From: Streptomyces iconiensis
GTDB taxonomy: Bacteria; Actinomycetota; Actinomycetes; Streptomycetales; Streptomycetaceae
Reading direction: 5' to 3'
Length of the DNA stretch: 64,000 nucleotides
Assembly: GCF_028657195.3 (NCBI RefSeq)
Contig: NZ_JANCPR020000045.1
Coordinates: 1-64,000 of the forward strand
Every line of letters starts with the position of its first letter. The first letter of the stretch is position 1. The notes beneath the pieces were generated by a model that saw only the letters and a program-made list of their open reading frames with translations, was not told the origin of the DNA and made no database searches. The translations under genes and the position numbers were made by a program. Shown in pieces: positions 51,644-60,121 of the stretch.

Positions 51644-52966
51644 GTGTCCCTTCCCTGCCGCCGCGCGCTCACGCTGTTCCTGGCCGTGGCGGCGCTGCTG
51701 GCCGCCGGGTGCGGGAGCAGGCTGCCGGAGAGCGACTTCGAGCGCCGGGGCCCCTCGGCCCCGGCGGCAGGCCCGCCCGTCAAGGTCGGCATCATCAGCA
51801 GCGCCACCAGCCCGGTGGGAGGCGCCGCCTTCACGGGGCCGCGGGACGGCGCGCGGGCCTATTTCGAGCGGCTCAACCGTGAAGGGGGTGTACACGGTCG
51901 CAAGGTCGAGGTCGTCACCTGCGACGACGGGGGCAGCGGCGCGGGCAGCAACGAGTGCGTGCAGCGGCTGCTGCACAGGGAGAAGGTGTTCGCGCTCGTG
52001 GCGGGCGCCTCGCTGGACTACGCGGGCGCCCCGCAGGTCGCGAAGGCGAAGGTGCCCGACATCGGCGGCCAGCCCATCGGGCCCGAGTACGAGACCTATC
52101 CGCATCTGTACGGGATCTACGGCAGCCTCGCACCGCGCGAGGGCGGCGAGCCGGGCTGGGGAGGGAAGCTGTACGGCGGCACCGAGGTCTACCGCTACTT
52201 CAAGCGCGAGCAGGGCGCCCGTAAGGCCGCCGTCGTCTCCTACAACCAGTCGTCCTCGGCGGCCTACGCGCGGCTGGTGGTACGCGGGCTGAAGACGGAG
52301 GGCTACGACGTGGTGAGCGAACAGGTGGACTTCGCGCTGCCGAACTTCCGCGCCGTCGCCGCCGACCTGCGCTCCCAGAAGGTGGACCTGGTCTTCGACG
52401 CGATGGACACCCACGGCAACGCGCAGCTGTGTGAGTCGATCGACGAGGCGGAAGTGAAGCTGACGGCGAAGGTCACCAACGTACAGAACTGGTCGTCAGC
52501 GGTCCCGGACGAGTACAAGAACGCACCCCGCTGCCGTAACGCGCTGTGGGCGACCGGCAGCAGCCGCAACTACGAGGACAGCTCCCATCCCCAGGTGCGG
52601 GCATTCCGCGACGAAATGGGGCGGCAGGCGAAGAAAGACGGAAAGAAGAAGGGCGGGGACGAACCGGCCCTGTCACAGTGGCAGCTGGAGGGCTGGGCGG
52701 CTGCGATGTGGTTCAGCGACGCGGCGAAGTCCTGCGGTGACCGCCTGACACGTCCCTGCGTTGAGCGCTTCATGGAGAGCGGGAAGCCGTACACCGCACG
52801 GGGCTTGCTGCTTCCCGCGGAGTTCGGGCACCGCGCGGAGCCGCCGGGGGAGCGGCGGACCTGTCTGTCCGTCGCCCGGTGGCGGGACGGCAAGGGCTGG
52901 CGCGACCAGGGAGGGGACATGACGGACAACTGCTTCACGGTGCCGCAGCTCGGTTACCAGCCGTGA
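51644..52966 (+). CDS. ABC transporter substrate-binding lipoprotein (Leu/Ile/Val-binding type)
   Basis: 440 residues from GTG 51644; the ribosome binding site is poor and translation may be coupled to the lipoprotein gene just upstream. Signal peptide with lipobox LLAAGC. The mature protein is a type I periplasmic-binding fold: VKVGIISSATSPVGGAAFTGPRDGARAYFERLNREGGVHGRKVEVV at the start, then FALVAGASLDYAGAPQVAKAKVPDIGG and KAAVVSYNQSSSAAYARLVVRGLKTEGYDVV. It is the expected receptor for the divergent LivH-M-G/LivF transporter. Ligand unknown. Confidence 0.9.
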   Translation: MSLPCRRALTLFLAVAALLAAGCGSRLPESDFERRGPSAPAAGPPVKVGIISSATSPVGGAAFTGPRDGARAYFERLNREGGVHGRKVEVVTCDDGGSGAGSNECVQRLLHREKVFALVAGASLDYAGAPQVAKAKVPDIGGQPIGPEYETYPHLYGIYGSLAPREGGEPGWGGKLYGGTEVYRYFKREQGARKAAVVSYNQSSSAAYARLVVRGLKTEGYDVVSEQVDFALPNFRAVAADLRSQKVDLVFDAMDTHGNAQLCESIDEAEVKLTAKVTNVQNWSSAVPDEYKNAPRCRNALWATGSSRNYEDSSHPQVRAFRDEMGRQAKKDGKKKGGDEPALSQWQLEGWAAAMWFSDAAKSCGDRLTRPCVERFMESGKPYTARGLLLPAEFGHRAEPPGERRTCLSVARWRDGKGWRDQGGDMTDNCFTVPQLGYQP

Positions 52967-53128
52967 GTACAGGCGTTCCCACGGCGGGATAACAATTTCG
53001 AAACCTTTTAGAACTCTTCTGAAACAAGATGCTCATCCCACCCAACCCTTCCTTGTCGATAACGGTCTACGCAGGTGACAGGCGGACAGAGGGGGACTGA
53101 CCGCAAGGATCTGTGGGACTCGGGGAAT

Positions 53129-54388
53129 ATGCACATTTCGTTCTTGATCCACAACGGGTACGCCATCGGGGGAACGGTGCGTACCACCTACAACCTCGCC
53201 CGCAGCCTGGCCGAACAACACGATGTGGAGGTCGTTTCGGTGTTCAGAAGCCGGGACCGACCGGTCTTCGACCCAGGGCCAGGGGTGCGGCTGCGTTATC
53301 TCGTCGACACCCGCGGAGGTGCCGCGGCCGAGAGCCTCGGCGCCGAGCACACCCGGCCGGCCCAGGTCTTTCCGGCCGCCGACGGCAAGTACCCGATGTA
53401 CAGCGCGCTGACCGACCGCCTCATCGGAGAACACCTGGGTGGCACCGACGCCGACGTCGTCGTCGGTACCCGGCCTGGCCTCAACACACACCTCGCGCGC
53501 CAGACCCGCCGCGGGCCCGTACGGCTCGGCCAGGAGCACCTCACGCTCGCCACGCACTCACGCCGCCTCAAGCTCGTGCTGCGCGGCGTCTACCCCCGGC
53601 TCGACGGCCTGACCACCGTCACCGAGGCGGACGCCGCCGACTACCGCAAGCTGTTCCGGCTGCCCGGCGTGCGTATCGAGGCCGTGCCCAACAGCGTGCC
53701 CGCGCCCGATGTGATCCCGTCCGACGGCACCAGCAAGTGGGTCGTCGCGGCGGGCCGCCTCGCGCCGGCGAAACGGTACGACCTGCTGATCAGGTCCTTC
53801 GCCAAGGTGGTCGCCGAGCGGCCCGACTGGCGGCTGCGGATCTACGGCGGCGGACGCGAGCGGCCGAAGCTGCGTAAGCTCATCGACCAACTCGGCCTCT
53901 ACAACCACATCTTCCTCATGGGGCCGACCCACCCCATCGAGCCGGAGTGGGCCAAGGGTTCGATCGCCGCCGTGACCTCCAGCCTGGAGTCCTTCGGCAT
54001 GACCATCGTCGAGGCCATGCGCTGCGGGCTGCCCGTGGTGGCGACCGACTGCCCGCACGGACCCGGCGAGATCATCCGCTCGGGAGTCGACGGCAGGCTC
54101 GTGCCCATGGGCGACGAGGACGCCGTCGCCGGGGCGCTGCTCGGCCTCATCAACGACGACGAACTGCGCCGCCGCATGGGACAGGCCGCACTGGCCGACG
54201 CCGAGCGCTTCGACCCCTCACACGTCGGGGCGCACTACGAATCCCTGATGCGGGACCTGATGAGCCGCGGCAGCCGCGGCCTGCACCGCACGCGTGGCTC
54301 GCTCCTCGGCGGTGCCTACGCGGTCAAGGACGCCATCAAGGGCACAACAGCGGGCTTCGGGGCGCTCCAGGGAGGACGCACAGCATGA
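53129..54388 (+). CDS. Glycosyltransferase family 4 protein
   Basis: 419 residues, GT-B fold. N-terminal HISFLIHNGYAIGGTVRTTYNLARSLAE (acceptor domain with Gly-rich loop) and C-terminal VVAAGRLAPAKRYDLLIRSFAKV plus the GT4 motif SSLESFGMTIVEAMRCGLPVVATDCPHGPGEII. Start at ATG 53129, preceded by GGGGA. The short AT-rich tract before it (52985-53035) probably holds the promoter. It overlaps the following gene by four bases (ATGA). Capsule, teichoic acid or cell-wall glycan synthesis is possible, but the donor and acceptor are not identifiable. Confidence 0.92.
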   Translation: MHISFLIHNGYAIGGTVRTTYNLARSLAEQHDVEVVSVFRSRDRPVFDPGPGVRLRYLVDTRGGAAAESLGAEHTRPAQVFPAADGKYPMYSALTDRLIGEHLGGTDADVVVGTRPGLNTHLARQTRRGPVRLGQEHLTLATHSRRLKLVLRGVYPRLDGLTTVTEADAADYRKLFRLPGVRIEAVPNSVPAPDVIPSDGTSKWVVAAGRLAPAKRYDLLIRSFAKVVAERPDWRLRIYGGGRERPKLRKLIDQLGLYNHIFLMGPTHPIEPEWAKGSIAAVTSSLESFGMTIVEAMRCGLPVVATDCPHGPGEIIRSGVDGRLVPMGDEDAVAGALLGLINDDELRRRMGQAALADAERFDPSHVGAHYESLMRDLMSRGSRGLHRTRGSLLGGAYAVKDAIKGTTAGFGALQGGRTA

Positions 54389-55389
54389 GCAGCACCACCG
54401 ACACCGTAGCGGCGGCAGGGACACCCGGACCCGTGCCCCTCGCCAAGCCCCCCGCCGCCACGCGTGAACGGCCCGCGCGCGCCGCGAAGTCCCCGGCGCC
54501 CGGGAAGAGTCAGTCGGCGCAGCGCGGCCCCACGGCCGACTGCACCGCCGACATCGCGGGCGGCCTCACCTTCGATGTGAGACTGCCCGAAGGGACGGAG
54601 CCGGGCCAGGACCCCGGGCTGCTGCTGCGCCTGCGCCCCGGTCCCTCCGGCGAGACCGAGACGGTGCGGCTGCCGCTCGCGCCCGTGGAGGACGGGGCGC
54701 CCCTCATCACCCTGCGCGCGGCGCTGCCGAGCACCATGCCGCTCTCGGAGGGGCGCTGGAACGTTTTCCTCGCCCTCGACGACCAGGAGCCGCGCCGCCT
54801 GGCGCCCGGCATCAACGACCTGCGCTCACTGGTCGACCGCACCCCGCGTGAGGGCCGCACATGGCTCGGCGTGCGCATCCCGTACGCCACCAAGCACGGC
54901 AACCTCAGCGTCCGCGCCTGGCTGCGCTGGCCGCACGCCGAGGCGGGCTCCCTGCGGGTGATGGACGGCGGACTCGTGCTGTGCGGGCGGCTCTACGGTG
55001 CCGAGATCGTCCCCAGCGCGCGGCTGGAGGCGCGGCCACGGCGCGGCGAGGCGGAGTCCGTGTTCGCCGAAGTGGCCGCCGAGGGGGCCGACTTCACCGC
55101 CGTACTGCCCTACCCGCAGCTGGCGGACCACCAGCTGTGGGACCTGTGGCTGCGCCCCGGGGAGGGGGAGAAGCCGATCCGTATCGCGCGGATCCTGGAC
55201 GACGTGCCGGACAAGAAGCGGATCTTCACCTATCCCGCGCAGCGCATCGAGCCCCTGCCGGAACAGCGAAGCGGCCCGAACAGCGCCACCACAGGACCCG
55301 TGGCGACCGCGACCCCGTACTACACCCTCAACAACGACCTGGCCGTACGGATCGACCGGGAACCCGAGGCCGGCGACCTGGTGGACTGA
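54385..55389 (+). CDS. Conserved protein coupled to GT4 glycosyltransferase
   Basis: 334 residues. The first ~50 residues are Pro/Ala-rich. Then come beta-rich segments (ADIAGGLTFDVRLPEG, LLLRLRPGPSGETETVRLPLAP, WNVFLALDDQEPRRLAPGINDLRSL). After these comes GVRIPYATKHGNLSVRAWLRWPHAEAG, and a C-terminal half repeats similar beta-strand patterns (LRVMDGGLVLCGRLYGAEIV). Actinobacterial databases often label such proteins 'transferase', but I see no catalytic motif. Start at ATG 54385 with GGAGG upstream, overlapping the GT4 stop. The pairing suggests it binds or modifies the same glycan. Confidence 0.82.
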   Translation: MSSTTDTVAAAGTPGPVPLAKPPAATRERPARAAKSPAPGKSQSAQRGPTADCTADIAGGLTFDVRLPEGTEPGQDPGLLLRLRPGPSGETETVRLPLAPVEDGAPLITLRAALPSTMPLSEGRWNVFLALDDQEPRRLAPGINDLRSLVDRTPREGRTWLGVRIPYATKHGNLSVRAWLRWPHAEAGSLRVMDGGLVLCGRLYGAEIVPSARLEARPRRGEAESVFAEVAAEGADFTAVLPYPQLADHQLWDLWLRPGEGEKPIRIARILDDVPDKKRIFTYPAQRIEPLPEQRSGPNSATTGPVATATPYYTLNNDLAVRIDREPEAGDLVD

Positions 55390-55502
55390 GGGACCGGGAG
55401 ATTGAGGGACTGGGAGACCGAGGGAGCGGACCGGGGGGACGAGAAGACCGACGGGAAGAACGAGGACACTGACCGGCCGCAAGGGGTGCCAGACTCGGCC
55501 AC

Positions 55503-56510
55503 ATGCTGGAGACCTCCGCGCGGCTGCTACGACTGCTCTCGCTGCTGCAGACCCACAGGGAGTGGACGGGCGGCTCACTCGCCGACCGGCTCGGCGTCAG
55601 CCCGCGCACCGTGCGCAGGGACGTCGACCGGCTGCGCGAGCTGGGCTACCCGGTGCACTCCACCACCGGCACGGCGGGCGGCTACCAGCTCGGGGCCGGT
55701 GCCGAACTGCCCCCGCTGCTGCTGGACGACGAGGAGGCCGTCGCCGTCGCCGTGGGGCTGCGCGGCGCGGCGCACGGCGGGATCGAGGGCATCACCGAGT
55801 CCTCGGCCCGTGCCCTCGCCAAGCTGGAACAGGTGCTGCCGCACCGGCTGCGGCGCCGTGTCGGCGCCCTGACCGAGTACACCGTGCCGATGCTCCGCGC
55901 ACCCGGCGGCCCCGCCGTCGGCGCCGGCGTGCTCACGGAACTGGCCCACGCCTGCCGCGACCTGGAGCGGCTGCGGTTCCGTTACGCGGCACACGACGGC
56001 ACCCCCTCGCGGCGCGAGGTCGAGCCGCACCGGCTGGTGACCACCCACCGCCGCTGGTACCTGGTCGGCTGGGACCTGGACCGCGAGGACTGGCGCACGT
56101 TCCGCGCGGACCGGATCACCCTCACCCCGCCGCACGGCCCCCGCTTCGCGCCCCGTACGCCCCCGGCCGAGGATCTCGCCGCGTGGGTCTCCGAGGGCGT
56201 CTCCACCCGCGTCTACGCCGCACGCGCCACCGTGGTGCTGCGTGTGCCGATCGAGGTGGCCGCCGAACGGATATCCCTGTCGACGGGCACACTTGAAGCC
56301 GTCGACGAGCACAGCTGCCTGCTGCGTACCGGCGGCTACTCGCAGGAGGCGCTGCTGGTGCACATCCTGATGCTCGGCATGGACTTCGAGGTGCGCGAGC
56401 CTCCCGAACTGGCCGCGCACATCAGCCGGTTGAGGGACCGGCTGACTCGCTCCCTCGGGTCTCCTGTGCCACCCCGAGGCTCTCCGGGTGTGCGGCCTCC
56501 AGCAGGCTGA
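55503..56510 (+). CDS. WYL-domain transcriptional regulator
   Basis: 335 residues. N-terminal winged helix (SARLLRLLSLLQTHREWTGGSLADRLGVSPRTVRRDVDRLRELGYPV), a middle helical region, and a WYL domain with the ligand-binding segment VEPHRLVTTHRRWYLVGWDLDREDWRTFRADRI (the usual W-Y-L trio reads WYL at HRRWYLVG). WYL regulators respond to nucleic-acid or small-molecule ligands and control DNA-damage or defence genes in some bacteria. No divergent target gene lies beside it. Its 3' end overlaps the convergent ctaD by 89 bases. Confidence 0.92.
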   Translation: MLETSARLLRLLSLLQTHREWTGGSLADRLGVSPRTVRRDVDRLRELGYPVHSTTGTAGGYQLGAGAELPPLLLDDEEAVAVAVGLRGAAHGGIEGITESSARALAKLEQVLPHRLRRRVGALTEYTVPMLRAPGGPAVGAGVLTELAHACRDLERLRFRYAAHDGTPSRREVEPHRLVTTHRRWYLVGWDLDREDWRTFRADRITLTPPHGPRFAPRTPPAEDLAAWVSEGVSTRVYAARATVVLRVPIEVAAERISLSTGTLEAVDEHSCLLRTGGYSQEALLVHILMLGMDFEVREPPELAAHISRLRDRLTRSLGSPVPPRGSPGVRPPAG

Positions 56511-58155
56511 TCTCCGGGTGGTGCAGATCGAAGGCCGGGGAGTCGGAGCGGATGCGCGGCAGGGTCACGAAGTTGTGCCGGGGCGGCGGGCTGGAGGTCG
56601 CCCACTCCAGCGAACGCCCGTAGCCCCACGGGTCGTCCATGTCCACCTTCACGCCGTACTTGTGCGTCTTCCAGACGTTGTAGAAGAACGGCAGCGTCGA
56701 CATGCCCAGCAGGAAGGCGCCGATGGACGAGAGCGTGTTGAGCGCGGTGAAGCCGTCGGCCGCCAGATAGTCCGCGTACCTCCTCGGCATCCCCTCGGCA
56801 CCCAGCCAGTGCTGCACGAGGAAGGTGAGGTGGAACCCCACGAACAGCGTCCAGAAGTGGATCTTGCCGAGCCGCTCGTCCAGCATCTTCCCGGTGAACT
56901 TCGGCCACCAGAAGTAGAAGCCGGCGAACGTCGCGAAGACGACCGTGCCGAAGACGACGTAGTGGAAGTGCGCCACCACGAAGTACGAGTCGGTCACATG
57001 GAAGTCCAGTGGCGGCGCCGCCAGCAGCACGCCCGTCAGCCCGCCGAACAGGAAGCTCACCAGGAAGCCGATGGACCACAGCATCGGCGTCTCGAAGGAG
57101 AGCGAGCCCCTCCACATCGTGCCGATCCAGTTGAAGAACTTCACGCCCGTCGGCACCGCGATCAGGAACGACATGAACGAGAAGAACGGCAGCAGCACGG
57201 CGCCCGTCGCGAACATGTGGTGCGCCCAGACCACCACCGACAGGCCGGTGATCGCCATCGTCGCGCCAACGAGCATCACATAGCCGAAGATCGGCTTCCG
57301 TGAGAAGACCGGGATGATCTCGCTGACGATGCCGAAGAACGGCAGCGCGATGATGTAGACCTCCGGATGCCCGAAGAACCAGAAGAGGTGCTGCCACAGC
57401 AGCGCACCCCCGTTGCCGGCCTCGAAGACCATCGAACCGAACCGCCGGTCGGCCTCCAGGCACAGCAGCGCCGCGGCCAGCACGGGGAAGGCCATCAGGA
57501 TCAGGATCGAGGTGAAGAGGGTGTTCCAGGTGAAGATCGGCAGCCGGAACATCGTCATCCCCGGTGCACGCATCCCGATGATCGTCGTCAGGAAGTTGAC
57601 CGCGCCCAGGATCGTGCCGAACCCCGCCAGCGCGAGCCCCATGATCCACAGGTCGGCGCCGATCCCGGGCGAGCGCGTCAGGGAGTTGAGGGGCGCGTAG
57701 GCGAACCACCCGAAGGCGGCCGGACCTCCCGGCACCACCATGCCGCCCACCACGATCAGACCGCCGAAGAGGAAGAGCCAGTACGAGAGCATGTTCAGCC
57801 GGGGGAACGCCACATCGGGCGAACCGATCTGCAACGGCATCAGCTCGTTGGCGAATCCGGCGAACGTCGGCGTCGCGAACAGCAGCAGCATGATGGTGCC
57901 GTGCATCGTGAACGCCTGGTTGAACTGCTCGTTGTTCATCAACTGAAGCCCTGGACGCGCCAGTTCGGCCCGCATCACCAGCGCGAGCACTCCTCCGACC
58001 AGGAAGAAGCCGAACGAGGTGATGAGATAGAGGTGACCGATCTTCTTGTGGTCCGTGGTCGTCAGCCAGTCCACGACCAGTCGGCCAGGGCGCCGCTTCA
58101 CGGGCGGTGGCCGGCCGTCTCCCTCGTCGGTCACCTCTGCGGTGTGCGTCGCCAT
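56422..58155 (-). CDS. ctaD: Cytochrome c oxidase subunit I (aa3 type)
   Basis: 577 residues, twelve transmembrane helices. Catalytic heme-copper subunit of the terminal oxidase. The low-spin heme and CuB ligand motifs are present: TMHGTIM, WQHLFWFFGHPEVYI (CuB His and cross-linked Tyr), WAHHMF (two CuB histidines) and VAHFHYVVFG (heme histidines). Start at ATG 58155 after AGGGGG; a longer frame to 58308 is not conserved. The tail after the last helix is hydrophilic. It is alone, without subunits II/III or the bc1 genes, so it is likely an additional ctaD copy. It overlaps the WYL gene 3' end. Confidence 0.94.
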   Translation of the reverse strand: MATHTAEVTDEGDGRPPPVKRRPGRLVVDWLTTTDHKKIGHLYLITSFGFFLVGGVLALVMRAELARPGLQLMNNEQFNQAFTMHGTIMLLLFATPTFAGFANELMPLQIGSPDVAFPRLNMLSYWLFLFGGLIVVGGMVVPGGPAAFGWFAYAPLNSLTRSPGIGADLWIMGLALAGFGTILGAVNFLTTIIGMRAPGMTMFRLPIFTWNTLFTSILILMAFPVLAAALLCLEADRRFGSMVFEAGNGGALLWQHLFWFFGHPEVYIIALPFFGIVSEIIPVFSRKPIFGYVMLVGATMAITGLSVVVWAHHMFATGAVLLPFFSFMSFLIAVPTGVKFFNWIGTMWRGSLSFETPMLWSIGFLVSFLFGGLTGVLLAAPPLDFHVTDSYFVVAHFHYVVFGTVVFATFAGFYFWWPKFTGKMLDERLGKIHFWTLFVGFHLTFLVQHWLGAEGMPRRYADYLAADGFTALNTLSSIGAFLLGMSTLPFFYNVWKTHKYGVKVDMDDPWGYGRSLEWATSSPPPRHNFVTLPRIRSDSPAFDLHHPEISLLEAAHPESLGVAQETRGSESAGPSTG

Positions 58156-58642
58156 GCTGCCCCCTCGCGTCGCGCTGCGGCTTACGTTCCGGTGCGGTGC
58201 GTACGGCAGGCCCTGGCCGTGCCCGCCGTACGGGCACAGGCCATGATGCGCCTGCGTGCGTGTGCGCGCGAGGGTGTGCGTCGATGACTTTCGGCTACGT
58301 CGGGACATCGGCGCGCGGCAGCGGCGCCCGCCGCCGCAGCGCGCTTCGGAGTCGGCGAACGCTCCGCAATTCAGTGCGGAGGAGCCTTACTTCGGGTGTT
58401 CTTCGGACAGACTTAAGGCGTTCTTCAGCCACCGTTCCCGCATTTGTGCGAGGGATTCGGGAGCGCCATTCACCCGAGGGAATCCGATAAACGGTCCCTG
58501 CGGAAAAACGGAAGGGAAGAAGGTACGTACGAGTGACGCATGCAACAGCAGACCATGCACCGAGCGTTGTGACACAAGTGTGACTCGGTGGCCGAAGCTG
58601 CCGGACTTCCAGCTGTCACGCCCCAGCGCCTACGGTGGCCGC
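58156..58642. other. Divergent region between ctaD and a small I78-like gene
   Basis: About 487 bases. The part from 58360 to 58600 is less GC-rich than the rest of the window and is likely to hold promoters. A 16-codon frame from GTG 58533 to TGA 58583, with AAGG upstream, is noted but not called. No known operator motif was recognised. Confidence 0.5.
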
Positions 58643-58858
58643 ATGGCACCGGAATCAGCAGATCCCCAACTCCCGGCCGACGAGCCCGAGACCTATGTGG
58701 GCCTTTCCCCCGAGGACGCCGAACGGCGTGCCCACGACCAGGGCTGGACCACCGTGCGGCAGCTCGCGCCGGACGCCTTCATCACCATGGAGTACGTCAC
58801 GGGGCGCCTCAACTTCGCCGTCAAGGACGGCCAGGTGGTGCGCTGCTGGAAGGGCTGA
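58643..58858 (+). CDS. Small I78-like putative peptidase inhibitor
   Basis: 71 residues from ATG 58643. Its core GLSPEDAERRAHDQGWTTVRQLAPDAFITMEYVTGRLNFAVKDGQVVRCWKG has the layout of the I78 inhibitor family: a helix, then two strands ending in a G-x-V-x-x-C-like turn. Members inhibit subtilisin- and chymotrypsin-type proteases. There is no signal peptide, so a cytoplasmic place is likely. The longer open frame to 58256 lacks conservation. A weak ribosome binding site makes the start only probable. Confidence 0.75.
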   Translation: MAPESADPQLPADEPETYVGLSPEDAERRAHDQGWTTVRQLAPDAFITMEYVTGRLNFAVKDGQVVRCWKG

Positions 58859-58883
58859 GACCCCGCACACGGTCAGTACCGGA

Positions 58884-59858
58884 TCAGTACCGGGTGGAGG
58901 CCCATGGCCTGGTCGAGGACGAACCGCCCGTCCTCGGGCCCGCCACCACGGCGTCCGCCGCTCTGGCCTCCTCGGCGGTGCGCGCGGGCCGTGAGGCGTT
59001 GCCCGTCGACTCCTGCGCCGGCCTGCCGCGCGGGGGCACCAGCGACTGGCGCGCGCCGACCGGCTGCGCCGGCGAGGTGGGCGAGGGGGCCGTGGAGGGG
59101 GAAGGTGCGAGGGGCGAGGGTGAGTTCGCCGTGGCGAAACGTTGACGCAGCGCGAAGATCAGGGCTTCGGCGCGCGCGATGGCGGGCTCGCACCAGGGCA
59201 GGCCCAGCAGGATCAGCAGCCCGGCGGCCCAGCCGAGGAGCACATCGCTCACCCAGTGCGTACCGAGGTAGACGGTGGTCGCGCCCACTCCGAGCGCGAA
59301 GACGGCGGCGACGATGGACAGCCACCTGCGGGCGAGGGGAGTGGTGGCCAGATAGGCGAGGATGCCCCAGGTCACCACGGCGTTGGCGGTGTGACCTGAA
59401 GGGAATATATCGCCGCCGGCGTACAGTTCGGCCGATCCGACGGACGTCGCGTAGTGCGGTCCCAGGCGCCCCAGGCCGATCTTGACGGCGCCGACGGTGA
59501 CGTTCAGCAGCAGCAGCGAGAACCCCAGCGCCAGCAGCGGGCGCAGCGTGCGCTGCCGCCAGGAGCGCCAGCCCAGCCATGCCGCGACCAGCACGGCCGT
59601 CGGGCCGCGCTGGCCCAGCACCACGAAGGCGTCCAGGAACCCATGCACCTCGGGCCACTGCTTGTACGGGCGGAAGAGCATGACCTGCCAGTCGAGCTGC
59701 ACCAGCCAGGTCGAGGCCAGCACGGCCACCACGATCGCCACGTAGAAGGCGATCGTGGTACTGAACAGACTCAGCCGGATCCGGCTCATCCGCGTGGCCG
59801 GGAGCCGGGGCCTGTGAGGCTCCTGCTCCAGCCTGGAGAAGATTCGGTCGGTACGCAC
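58884..59858 (-). CDS. PAP2 superfamily phosphatase (membrane)
   Basis: 324 residues, six predicted membrane helices. Type 2 phosphatidic acid phosphatase signature: KIGLGRLGPH (motif 1, KxxxxxxRP-like with variation), FPSGHTANAV (motif 2), and TVYLGTHWVSDVLLGW (motif 3, catalytic His). It would dephosphorylate a lipid phosphate, for example undecaprenyl diphosphate or phosphatidic acid, at the membrane. The C-terminal ~90 residues are Pro/Ser/Ala-rich and disordered. Start at GTG 59858 by N-terminal similarity to family members; ATG 59789 is the alternative. Confidence 0.88.
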   Translation of the reverse strand: MRTDRIFSRLEQEPHRPRLPATRMSRIRLSLFSTTIAFYVAIVVAVLASTWLVQLDWQVMLFRPYKQWPEVHGFLDAFVVLGQRGPTAVLVAAWLGWRSWRQRTLRPLLALGFSLLLLNVTVGAVKIGLGRLGPHYATSVGSAELYAGGDIFPSGHTANAVVTWGILAYLATTPLARRWLSIVAAVFALGVGATTVYLGTHWVSDVLLGWAAGLLILLGLPWCEPAIARAEALIFALRQRFATANSPSPLAPSPSTAPSPTSPAQPVGARQSLVPPRGRPAQESTGNASRPARTAEEARAADAVVAGPRTGGSSSTRPWASTRY

Positions 59859-60121
59859 TCAATCGAGATTACCGCGCGTGAAGAGTGCCTTCGGCGATGG
59901 CGGCATCTTCGTGATGGCGATGTGATGTGGAAAAGAGTCCTGAACCGGCTTAGGTGTTGTTTATACCGGGCGATTCCGAGGCCCTGGGATTGGCCTGTTG
60001 AAGCGGGTATGAAGAGCCGAAGAGAGTTCAGCCACACGCCGGTTGACTGTCTTTTTCTCATTTGCCGTACGGGGCTGCGGTCTTCAGTCGCCCCTGCGCC
60101 TGCCCGTACCGGATTCCACCG

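Noticed and set aside
58533..58583. A 16-codon reading frame with AAGG upstream
   Set aside because: Too short to support without conservation or expression data; noted under findings only.
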